Below are positions 32,999 through 40,559 of a stretch of DNA of 54,891 nt, one piece after another. This DNA is from Acidobacteriaceae bacterium (GTDB lineage: Bacteria; Acidobacteriota; Terriglobia; Terriglobales; Acidobacteriaceae). Under the pieces are notes generated by a model, which made no database searches, was not told the DNA's origin, and was given only the letters and a program-made list of their open reading frames with translations. The stretch's first letter is position 1. Each line of letters starts with the position of its first letter. A program made the translations under genes and the position numbers. The stretch spans positions 1 to 54,891 of the forward strand of contig PLGG01000078.1 in the NCBI GenBank assembly GCA_003138515.1, in the 5' to 3' direction.

Positions 32999-34540
32999 AT
33001 GCGGACTGAACTCTCATTCACACCCCTTGCCACGATCGCAACCGAGTTGCTGGCCGTTCTGGCTGCCGACACTCAAACCGAAAAGGGCCCGGACGCCAAA
33101 CCGAAGCCCACGCTGCTCACGGCCGACCCCGCTGTTCAGGCGGCTGCGGCCAACGTGTTGGCAACCGGCGAATACAAAGGGGGGGCCAACGAGACAATTC
33201 TGCTGCACGCGCCGGCGGGATTGGCTGCGAAACGGCTGTTAATTGTCGGGGTGGGTAAGCTGGCGAAAGCTACGGTGCATTCGGTGCGCGATGCCGCGGG
33301 AACCGCCGTGCGCTACGCGAAACCGCGCGGGATTCGGGAGGTGGCGCTGGCACTTCCCTCTTTCGAAAGTCTGCGCGGCGCAGCCGTGGCGAGGGCCGCG
33401 GTGGAGGGCGCGTTTGTGGGCGACTTCGATGCCGACACCTATCGCAGCGATCGCAAGGATCAAAGCATCCAGACATTCACGCTTGCGGTTGCGGGCACGC
33501 TTACGGTTGCGGACGATGCCGGGCGAGCAGCGGTGGAGGCGGCTTTCGCCGAGGGAGTGATCGTCGGCGAAAGCCAGAACTTTGCGCGTTCGCTGGTGAA
33601 CGAGCCGGGCAACAAGCTGACGCCGACGATTCTCGGGCAGCGGGCGGCGCTGATGGCGCAGGAGGTTGGCCTGGGGTGGGAAGTGCACTCCACGGAAAAG
33701 CTGCACGAGCTGAAGATGGGAGCTTTCTGGAGCGTATCGCAGGGTTCGGCGGAACCGCCGGCGCTGATTGTTTTGCGCTACGAGCCTGCCGGGGTGACGG
33801 ATGGCCCTGTGCTGGGCCTCGTGGGCAAGGGCATTACGTTCGATACTGGCGGCATCTCGATCAAGCCGGCGGACAACATGGAGCAGATGAAGTACGACAT
33901 GGCCGGCGGGGCGGCGATGATCGGCGCAATGCGCGCCATTGCGTTGTTGAAGCCGAAGGTGCGGGTGATCGCGGTTGTTTGCGCGGCGGAGAATATGCCT
34001 TCGGGCACGGCGCAGAAGCCGGGCGACGTGCAGACCGCCATGCCGATAGCCCCGGATAAGCCGGGCAAGACCATCGAAATTATCAATACCGATGCGGAGG
34101 GCAGGCTGGTGCTGGCCGACGGACTGACCTACGCGCGGCAACTCGGCGCAACGCACCTGATCGACGCGGCAACGCTGACCGGCGCAATCTCGGTTGCGCT
34201 GGGCAAGATCACGGCCGGCGCTTTCTCGAACGACGACGCGGCGTATGACAAATTTGAGTCCGCGCTGGCGATTTCCGGAGAGAAGTTCTGGCGGCTGCCG
34301 CTGGGAGACGCGTACGCGGACCTGATCAAATCGGACATCGGCGACATCAAGAACACCGGCGGACGCTGGGGCGGGGCCATCATCGCCGCGGAGTTCCTGC
34401 ACGTCTTCGCCGAGGACACGCCGTGGATCCATCTCGATATCGCGGGCATGGCGTGGGTGGAGGAGAAGCGGCCGTTCATCGCCAAAGGGCCGAGCGGGAT
34501 CGGAGTGCGGTCGATCCTGGAATGGGTGCGGAGCTTCTAA
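32999..34540 (+). CDS. pepA: Leucyl aminopeptidase (M17 family)
   Basis: A 513-residue cytosolic dizinc/dimanganese aminopeptidase. The C-terminal catalytic domain contains GLVGKGITFDTGGISIKP, then the KYDMAGGAAMIGAM segment and the hallmark NTDAEGRLVLADGL, which supplies metal ligands. AENMPSGTAQKPGD and DAATLTGAISVALG complete the family pattern. The N-terminal macro-like domain is also present, so length is normal. ATG 32999 lies 8 nt after a GATGAAAC stretch with only weak ribosome-site character. It lies 84 bp from the divergent toxin-antitoxin promoter. Confidence 0.95.
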   Translation: MRTELSFTPLATIATELLAVLAADTQTEKGPDAKPKPTLLTADPAVQAAAANVLATGEYKGGANETILLHAPAGLAAKRLLIVGVGKLAKATVHSVRDAAGTAVRYAKPRGIREVALALPSFESLRGAAVARAAVEGAFVGDFDADTYRSDRKDQSIQTFTLAVAGTLTVADDAGRAAVEAAFAEGVIVGESQNFARSLVNEPGNKLTPTILGQRAALMAQEVGLGWEVHSTEKLHELKMGAFWSVSQGSAEPPALIVLRYEPAGVTDGPVLGLVGKGITFDTGGISIKPADNMEQMKYDMAGGAAMIGAMRAIALLKPKVRVIAVVCAAENMPSGTAQKPGDVQTAMPIAPDKPGKTIEIINTDAEGRLVLADGLTYARQLGATHLIDAATLTGAISVALGKITAGAFSNDDAAYDKFESALAISGEKFWRLPLGDAYADLIKSDIGDIKNTGGRWGGAIIAAEFLHVFAEDTPWIHLDIAGMAWVEEKRPFIAKGPSGIGVRSILEWVRSF

Positions 34541-34844
34541 GGCTGGCGCATGCTTAAAACCCTACCGAACAAGCGCATGAGGGCCGTTCTGGCCTGACGT
34601 TGCCGTTGCGCCAAAGAGCGCAATTCTTTCTAGATTGGAATTCCCTCATTGAGAATTCGCTTCTTGAAGTTGCGCGGAATTGCGCCGATTTAAGAGGGAG
34701 AAGCCGACCTGCGAACGGGTGTGCGCGGGCGATGAGTGCGCGACCCAGGCTGGGCAGCAAAGTGACCTGATCCAGCGCCGACGAGAGATCCGGGGCCGGA
34801 GAGATTCAGGGCCGAAGAGAGATCGGGGCCGAAGAGAAGCGTCG
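34541..34844. other. 304-bp spacer between pepA and the PAS-GGDEF gene
   Basis: The distal half is an open frame that could extend the PAS gene by 55 residues, but its predicted peptide is Arg-rich and low in complexity. The last 65 bp are a purine-rich repeat array. No terminator or sigma-54 site of correct spacing was found. Confidence 0.55.
34777..34841 (+). repeat. Purine-rich tandem repeat (4 units of about 17 bp)
   Basis: Units of the form GCCGAAGAGAGATCGGG start at 34777, 34795, 34811 and 34828 and end just 3 bp before the ATG of the PAS-GGDEF gene. The repeated GAGAGA/AAGAGA sequences include the only candidate ribosome sites, so unit number could alter translation. Confidence 0.8.
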
Positions 34845-35771
34845 ATGACCGACCGCAACGAATTGCTCGAAGCCGCGTTCGACAGCGTCCCTGAAGGAGT
34901 TGCTCTGGTGGGCACCGAGGGCGAGGTGGTGCTGTGGAACCAAGCGGCGCAGGGCATCACCGGGTACGCAGCGATCGACGTGCTGGCACGGCCGCTGCCC
35001 GAGGGCCTGGAAGCACTGTTGCAGGACGAGGACCGCAATGGGGAAGAGGCGCTCGGACGGGCGGCGGGAGACGGTCGGCGTGCATTGGTGAGAGCGAGGC
35101 ACAAATTGGGGCACGGAGTTCCGGTGATCGCGCGAGCTTTGGTTCTGCGCGACGGGCTCGGACGGCGGATCGGAACAGCGGCGTTGTTTCATCCTGCGGA
35201 GAGTCTTGACGCGCTGCCGCATGGAGACAGCACCGAGGATATGGGGGCCGATGAGGGCCGCGCCGAATTCGAAGAGCGGCTGCAAGCGGAGTTCGATGAC
35301 TTCATGCGTGGCGGGCCGCCATTGAGTGTCTTGTGGATTGGGGTGGATCAGGCGGCAGAACTGCGCAAGACACACGGCGTGGGCGCCTGCCACGCGATGC
35401 TCGACAAGGTTCGGCGAGCGCTGGTGCATGGGCTGCGCCCGGCTGAAGAGATCAGCCGCTGGGGCGACGATGAATATCTGATCGTGGCTCACGAGCGCAG
35501 CGCGGAGATGCTGGCGGCGCACGCGCGAACATTGGCTGGACTGGCGCGGACGGCGGACTTCCGCTGGTGGGGCGATCGCGTATCGCTCACGGTAAGTATT
35601 GGCGCGGCACAGGCCGGCAGCGATGGAGCGGAAACGCTGGCGCAACTGCTGGAGCGCGCGCGCGAGGCCATGGAAACGAGCAGCCGGACGGGCGGGAACC
35701 GGGCAACCATTGCGGCAGCGAACGACGCGGCTGCGGCTCCGGTGGAGGGATCGACATGTTTGCCATCATAG
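34845..35771 (+). CDS. PAS domain protein with degenerate GGDEF domain
   Basis: A 308-residue cytoplasmic protein. A PAS domain occupies about residues 5-120 (DSVPEGVALVGTEGEVVLWN is its opening). A GGDEF-like domain fills about 135-295, where the signature reads RWGDDEY (205-211) instead of RxGGDEF. The second Gly is Asp and Phe is Tyr. No I-site RxxD was seen. It is therefore probably not an active diguanylate cyclase and may act as a sensor or binding module. ATG 34845 follows the purine-rich repeats. The gene overlaps motA by 16 bp, suggesting a link to the flagellar motor. Confidence 0.82.
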   Translation: MTDRNELLEAAFDSVPEGVALVGTEGEVVLWNQAAQGITGYAAIDVLARPLPEGLEALLQDEDRNGEEALGRAAGDGRRALVRARHKLGHGVPVIARALVLRDGLGRRIGTAALFHPAESLDALPHGDSTEDMGADEGRAEFEERLQAEFDDFMRGGPPLSVLWIGVDQAAELRKTHGVGACHAMLDKVRRALVHGLRPAEEISRWGDDEYLIVAHERSAEMLAAHARTLAGLARTADFRWWGDRVSLTVSIGAAQAGSDGAETLAQLLERAREAMETSSRTGGNRATIAAANDAAAAPVEGSTCLPS

Positions 35772-36637
35772 GCATCTTCTTGGTGTTCGCCGCGATCATT
35801 GCGGGCTTCCTGATTGAGAAAGGGCAGATCCTCGTCCTTTTGCAGCCGGCCGAGCTTCTAATTATTGCGGGCGCGGCATCGGGAACGCTGTTGGTGGCGA
35901 ATCCCGTGCGCATCTTGAAGGACATTGTTGCGGGGCTCATGGCATCGATGAAAGGCTCGCCGTTTACCAAGGCGCGCTACCTGAGCACGCTGAAGATGAT
36001 GTACCAGTTTCTAAACAAAGTGCGCAAAGAGGGCCTGCTGGCGGTGGAGATGGACGTGGAGAAGCCCAGCGAGAGCTCGATCTTCAAGAATTATCCAGAG
36101 TTTCTCGGCGACCATCATGCGCGGGATTTCGTTTGCGACACGCTGCGGACGGCGATCACGGGCGGCGTGGAGCCATTCGACATGGATCAGATGATGGAGC
36201 TGGACATGGAAGTGCACCATAGCGCCGCGGTGCAATCGGCAGATTCACTGAACACGGTGGCTGATTCCCTGCCTGGCCTGGGAATTGTGGCGGCGGTACT
36301 TGGGGTGGTGATCACGATGGGTTCGCTGGGCGGGCCGCCGGAGGAGATTGGCAAACACGTGGCTGCTGCACTGGTGGGGACTTTTCTCGGAATCCTGCTT
36401 TGTTATGGAGTAGTCGGCCCGTTGGCCGCAAGCATGAAGAAGCTCGCCGACGAACACAACGACTATCTGCATGTGCTGCGCGTGCTGCTGCTGGCGTTTC
36501 TGAAGGGCTCGGCGCCGATGATTGCGATCGAGCTGGGGCGGCGCGCGATTCCCGCATATGCGCGGCCGGACTTCGACGAGATGGAGAAGAACTGCAAGAA
36601 CAAGACCGCCGAGCCGGTGGAAGCGGCGGCGGCGTAG
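35756..36637 (+). CDS. motA: Flagellar motor stator protein MotA
   Basis: A 293-residue inner-membrane stator subunit that couples proton or sodium flow to rotation with MotB. Four transmembrane segments are visible: two at the N-terminus (IIGIFLVFAAIIAGFLI and ELLIIAGAASGTLLVA) and two at about 195-245 (SLPGLGIVAAVLGVVITMG and LVGTFLGILLCYGVVGPLA). The cytoplasmic loop between them contacts the rotor. The SLPGLGIVAAVLGVV motif with its conserved Pro is typical. ATG 35756 is inside the end of the PAS gene. motB follows after 21 bp. No other flagellar genes are in the window. Confidence 0.96.
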   Translation: MFAIIGIFLVFAAIIAGFLIEKGQILVLLQPAELLIIAGAASGTLLVANPVRILKDIVAGLMASMKGSPFTKARYLSTLKMMYQFLNKVRKEGLLAVEMDVEKPSESSIFKNYPEFLGDHHARDFVCDTLRTAITGGVEPFDMDQMMELDMEVHHSAAVQSADSLNTVADSLPGLGIVAAVLGVVITMGSLGGPPEEIGKHVAAALVGTFLGILLCYGVVGPLAASMKKLADEHNDYLHVLRVLLLAFLKGSAPMIAIELGRRAIPAYARPDFDEMEKNCKNKTAEPVEAAAA

Positions 36638-36658
36638 GCGCGGGGACTGAGGGACTGA

Positions 36659-37735
36659 ATGGCGGCAAAGACGCAATCCATCATTGTGATCAAGAAGAAG
36701 GGCGGGCATGGCGGTCACCACGGCGGCGCATGGAAGGTGGCCTATGCCGACTTCGTAACCGCGTTGATGTCGCTCTTCATCGTGCTGTGGCTGATGGGCC
36801 AGAGCGATCCGGTGAAGAAAGCGGTGGCCGGGTACTTCAACGATCCCAGGGGAACCGGTAGCCTGCTGGGAACCACGATGACGGGAACCGGGATGGGAAT
36901 CGGCGCGAGCACGGCGTCCCCAACCGACCAGAATCAGCAGAAACTGCAGGAGATGAAAGAAAAACTTGAGCGAGAGATCGCGGCGCGCAAGGACCTGGAG
37001 AAGCTGATCAAGCAGATCGAGATCACGATTACTCCCGAGGGGCTGCGCATCGAGTTACTCGAGGACAAGAACGGCACATTTTACCAAAGCGGCAGCGCGC
37101 GCCTGAGCCCGAGTGGGCAGGAGCTTCTGGCGCTGCTGGCGGCGGAACTGAAGACGCTTCCCAACCAACTGCTCATCGAAGGGCATACGGATGCGGCGCA
37201 GTACTCGACCGACGCGAACTATAGCAACTGGGAACTTTCGGCGGACCGCGCCAATGCGGCCCGGCGGCTGCTGCAGCAGGATGGCGTGCGCTCGGACCAG
37301 GTGACGCAGGTGCGTGGATTCGCGGACCAGATGCTGCGCGTGAAAAGCAATCCCTACGACCCATCCAATCGGCGCATCACGATTCTGGTGAAGAATCTGG
37401 ACAACGCAGCGCCACCGCCGCAGTTTGCACATGCGACGGTCGTCGACGGCGGACCGAGTGGCGCGAGTCCAGGCGCCGGACCGGGGGCGCAGCCGGCCGC
37501 GCCGAAAGCGCAGAGCCCGACGGCTTCGGCGCCCACAGCGCCGGCCAAGCCAGTTGCTGCGCAGCCGGCCGCGCCGAAAGCGCAGAGCGCACCGGCGACC
37601 GCACCGGCGACCGCACCTGCGAGCCCACCTGCGAGTCGACCTTCAAGTCCGGCCGAACCCTCGCCCGCGCAGCCGGTCGCGAAGCCCGGAATCATGGGCA
37701 AGCTCCTATCGATGTTCCATGGCTCGAAGAAATAA
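36659..37735 (+). CDS. motB: Flagellar motor protein MotB
   Basis: A 358-residue stator subunit. A basic N-terminus (IIVIKKKGGHGGHHGG) leads into the single transmembrane helix with the ion-binding aspartate D31 (WKVAYADFVTALMSLFIVLW). A plug/linker region is followed by an OmpA-like peptidoglycan-binding domain (LLIEGHTDAAQYSTDANYSN, then LSADRANAARRLL). After the OmpA domain there is an unusual tail of about 110 residues rich in Ala and Pro, which ends GKLLSMFHGSKK and contains two exact 28-bp DNA repeats. Co-transcription with motA is expected. Confidence 0.95.
   Translation: MAAKTQSIIVIKKKGGHGGHHGGAWKVAYADFVTALMSLFIVLWLMGQSDPVKKAVAGYFNDPRGTGSLLGTTMTGTGMGIGASTASPTDQNQQKLQEMKEKLEREIAARKDLEKLIKQIEITITPEGLRIELLEDKNGTFYQSGSARLSPSGQELLALLAAELKTLPNQLLIEGHTDAAQYSTDANYSNWELSADRANAARRLLQQDGVRSDQVTQVRGFADQMLRVKSNPYDPSNRRITILVKNLDNAAPPPQFAHATVVDGGPSGASPGAGPGAQPAAPKAQSPTASAPTAPAKPVAAQPAAPKAQSAPATAPATAPASPPASRPSSPAEPSPAQPVAKPGIMGKLLSMFHGSKK
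37489..37588 (+). repeat. Two exact 28-bp direct repeats in the motB tail
   Basis: Copies at 37489-37516 and 37561-37588 encode the same AQPAAPKAQS-type stretch. The spacing is 72 bp, a multiple of 3, so a deletion between them would keep the frame. Confidence 0.82.
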
Positions 37736-37812
37736 CCGGGAACGCCTCGACTTGCCGCGATGGTGTAGTCTGGTTGGCGGATCAGCAAGCGTTTACCAAC
37801 GGAGAAAATTCA

Positions 37813-39414
37813 ATGGCCATCGTTGCCGGGGTCGATTTCGGCACACTCAGTGTTCGCGTGACTTTGGTTGACAGCAAAAAGGGGCCGATCGGCACCGCAT
37901 CAGCCAGCTATCCGTTGCACCGCAAGCGCGAGGATCCAAATTACGCCACGCAGTCGCACGGCGACCAGATGGCCGCGTTGGCCGCGGCAACGAAGGATGC
38001 GCTGAAGACGACGGGCATCGATGGCGCGCAAGTGGCTGCGATCGCGCTCGACACGACGGGATCGAGCGTAATTCCCGTGGGCGAGGGCCTGGAGCCGCTC
38101 GACGAATATTACTTGTGGTGCGATCATCGCGCATTCGCCGAGGCCGAGGAGATTACGCGCAAGGCGCACGAGCTTGGCTTCGAGGGCATCGAGTGGTGCG
38201 GCGGCGTTTACTCGCACGAGTGGGGATTTGCCAAGCTTCTTCATTGGCTACGCTCTCATCCAGAAAAAAGAGAAAAATTTGTAACGGCGCTCGAACACTG
38301 CGACATGGTGGCGGCGACGCTGTGCGGCGTGACGGAGGCGAGCGCGGTAAAGCGCAGCGTGTGCGCCATGGGCCACAAGTGGATGTGGAATCCGAAGTGG
38401 GGCGGCCTGCCGCCGGAAGAGTTTCTTGTCGCGGTCGATCCGCTGTTTGCCGGTGTGCGCGCGAAGATGAGCGGCGATTACCTGACTAGCGATCATCTGG
38501 CGGGGCATCTTTCAGCGAAGTGGGCTGTGGATCTGGGACTGCGCCCGGGAATCCCGATTCCCGTGGGTGCTTTTGACGCGCACTGGGACGCGATCGGGTC
38601 GAACATTCGCGAGGGCGATGCGGTGAATGTGGTGGGCACGTCCACGTGCATTATTGCGATGGCTCGCCAGGCGGAGCTGGTTCCCGGCGTATGTGGCGTG
38701 GTTCCGGGGAGCGTGCATCCGCAATACACGGGCATCGAGGCGGGGCTTTCGGCCGTGGGCGACATCTTCGAAGCCATCGCCAGGCGCGCGGGAACAACGG
38801 TGGCCGCGCTCAGCGAGGGGCTCGATGCATACAAGGCAGGCCAGACCGGACTGCTGCGGCTGAGCTGGGACAACGGCGATCGGACGGTTCTAGTCAATCC
38901 GGAGCTGGGCGGCGTGACGCTGGGCTGGAACCTGGTGCATACGGCGCAAGATGAGCTATTCGCGGCCATTGAAGGGACGGCCTTCCACACGCGGATCATT
39001 CTGGAACGGATGGCGGAGCCGGGGGTGCGCGGCGATAGCAAAGTGAAGATCGAACGCGTGATCAATGCGGGCGGCATTCCGCAAAAGAACGAAGTGCTGA
39101 ATCGCGTGTATGCGAACGTGCTGAACAAGCCGGTACTCGTGCCGGCGGGGATTCCGACGAGCCTGGGGTCGGGGATCTTCGCACTGCTCGCCGCCGGAGC
39201 GTACAAGACCATCGAAGAGGCGCAGGCCGCGGTGTGCCTGCCGTTGCGGACGGTCGAGCCGGATCCGAAATCGGCGGCGGTCTACGAGCAGCTCTACCGG
39301 CACTATCGCGATGTGTACTTCGCGCTGGGGAGGCGCGACGCGGCGCCTGTCGCGCTTGGGAAAGTGTTGCCGGAGTTAAGGAAGATTGCTGCAGAGGCGC
39401 GGAGGGCGGGTTGA
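37813..39414 (+). CDS. araB: Ribulokinase (FGGY family)
   Basis: A 533-residue sugar kinase that phosphorylates L-ribulose in arabinose use. The N-terminal IVAGVDFGTLSVRVTLVDS is the phosphate-1 loop. Ribulokinase-type features include HRKREDPNYATQSHGDQ and GIPIPVGAFDAHWDAIG, the latter providing the catalytic Asp. VVGTSTCIIAM and NAGGIPQKNEVLNRVYANVL complete the ATP site. ATG 37813 has GGAG 9 nt upstream. No araA or araD lies nearby, so it appears detached from a classical ara operon. Confidence 0.92.
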   Translation: MAIVAGVDFGTLSVRVTLVDSKKGPIGTASASYPLHRKREDPNYATQSHGDQMAALAAATKDALKTTGIDGAQVAAIALDTTGSSVIPVGEGLEPLDEYYLWCDHRAFAEAEEITRKAHELGFEGIEWCGGVYSHEWGFAKLLHWLRSHPEKREKFVTALEHCDMVAATLCGVTEASAVKRSVCAMGHKWMWNPKWGGLPPEEFLVAVDPLFAGVRAKMSGDYLTSDHLAGHLSAKWAVDLGLRPGIPIPVGAFDAHWDAIGSNIREGDAVNVVGTSTCIIAMARQAELVPGVCGVVPGSVHPQYTGIEAGLSAVGDIFEAIARRAGTTVAALSEGLDAYKAGQTGLLRLSWDNGDRTVLVNPELGGVTLGWNLVHTAQDELFAAIEGTAFHTRIILERMAEPGVRGDSKVKIERVINAGGIPQKNEVLNRVYANVLNKPVLVPAGIPTSLGSGIFALLAAGAYKTIEEAQAAVCLPLRTVEPDPKSAAVYEQLYRHYRDVYFALGRRDAAPVALGKVLPELRKIAAEARRAG

Positions 39415-39512
39415 GTCTTCTTCTTGGCCTCGCAACAAGCGCGGCCAAAAAGCGCGCCCAGGAATGGGGGCTTGTGGAATTCCGGGTCTGGATTCCGTGA
39501 TCTCGCAGGCAG

Positions 39513-39752
39513 TCAGACGTCTCTGAGAATCTCTTCTTTCGTCACATTTTTATGTGAGGCAACGGAAGCGAGGATCGCGTTCAGCGTCCCAATTCGTAGT
39601 GGATTATGGGCCGGGACCGCGATGCGATGAGACGTGGGCCTCTGGGTCTGAAGAATGATATGGCTGCCAACTTGATGAACCTGCCGGTATTCCCAACGCT
39701 TCGAGAGGTGCTTCACGAGCGCGATCCCGCTCAGGTCACGCGGCAATCTCAT
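39513..39752 (-). CDS. HicA-like mRNA interferase toxin
   Basis: A 79-residue protein matching the HicA double-stranded RNA-binding-like fold. A SGIALVKHLSKRWEYRQVHQ helix-strand opening is followed by the catalytic-His motif GSHIILQT. The C-terminal IAVPAHNPLRIGTLNAILASV segment is typical. Its ATG overlaps the antitoxin stop by 4 bp (ATGA). HicA toxins cleave mRNA and tmRNA. The order antitoxin-then-toxin is the less common variant for this family. Confidence 0.85.
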   Translation of the reverse strand: MRLPRDLSGIALVKHLSKRWEYRQVHQVGSHIILQTQRPTSHRIAVPAHNPLRIGTLNAILASVASHKNVTKEEILRDV

Positions 39753-39958
39753 GCGACGGCGAGCACTTCGTCGCGAACCAGACGCAAACGGATCGAAGCA
39801 GGCGGAACGGAATCGAAGTAGAACGCCTGTACGGCCTCTTTAACATTGGTTCTCAACTCGTCCCAACTGCCGGCTTGCGTAAAGATGCTTTCGCCAATGG
39901 CTTCAGCTGTAAATCCGCCGTCGGCTTCCTGCGCAACCTCAAAGACGATTTCCTTCAT
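39749..39958 (-). CDS. HicB-like antitoxin (short form)
   Basis: A 69-residue protein with the HicB partial RNase H-like fold: FEVAQEADGGFTAEAIGESI, then TQAGSWDELRTNVKEAVQAF. It ends after RLVRDEVLAVA without a recognisable ribbon-helix-helix or helix-turn-helix DNA-binding domain. Autoregulation may therefore be weak or absent. A TAGAAT -10-like hexamer lies at 39980-39985 on the minus strand. Overlap with the toxin frame indicates coupling. Confidence 0.83.
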   Translation of the reverse strand: MKEIVFEVAQEADGGFTAEAIGESIFTQAGSWDELRTNVKEAVQAFYFDSVPPASIRLRLVRDEVLAVA

Positions 39959-40071
39959 AATGATTGCGTCTCCGTCTTGATTCTACCGCGAGGTGCAGAT
40001 TAAGGGCGCAAGCATGAGGCTCTGGGGGCTTTCGATACGACGGGCGAGGAGGCCGGTGTAACGATGGTCGG

Positions 40072-40410
40072 CTAGAACTTGTTTCCGCACTGTAGACAAG
40101 TCGCCACGATATTGCCGCTTCCGATCATACCCGTCGTCCACTTCCATCCTCGCTTTGCGGTTTGGACTTGAGTGGAGCCGCAACGGGGACACTTCAAACC
40201 TTGTGGGTTCGATCCGGCCACGTAGGCAGCTTGAGCGGGGAATTGCTGAGGAGGCTGAGGACCCGGTGGCATTGGCGATGTGGGAGCGGCCTGCGCCCCG
40301 AGCGGCTCGACGGGTTTCCCGCATGAGGGGCAAAAACGCGTGTCTGGAAGGAGGGGCGCACCACATCCTGCGCAGAACCTGTTTCCGGCGGTGCTGCCTT
40401 GGTTATCCAT
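40072..40410 (-). CDS. Zinc-ribbon protein with double Cys4 modules
   Basis: A 112-residue protein. The N-terminal zinc ribbon FCAGCGAPLLPDTRFCPSCG is followed by a Pro/Ala/Gln-rich linker. A second ribbon is near the C-terminus: LKCPRCGSTQVQTAKRGWKW, closing with ATCLQCGNKF. ATG 40410 has AGGAG 7 nt upstream and is preferred over the frame start at 40461. Such proteins often bind nucleic acid or act as small adaptors; the role here is unknown. Confidence 0.8.
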   Translation of the reverse strand: MDNQGSTAGNRFCAGCGAPLLPDTRFCPSCGKPVEPLGAQAAPTSPMPPGPQPPQQFPAQAAYVAGSNPQGLKCPRCGSTQVQTAKRGWKWTTGMIGSGNIVATCLQCGNKF

Positions 40411-40559
40411 GGTCAACTCCTGGAATAATATAGTCATACCCGAGACAGGGGCGGTTGGCACAACTTAATGATAGGGTCGGCGCTGCGCCCCGCTGCTGCT
40501 TGCGCTTCGGCTCCGCTCCGTTTACCGTTGTGTTCACACTCCAGCGAGCCGGGTGACCC

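Noticed and set aside
34590..34615. Sigma-54-like promoter (TGGCCTGACGTTGCC) upstream of the PAS-motAB genes
   Set aside because: The distance between the GG and GC elements is one base short of the required spacing, so the match is not supported.
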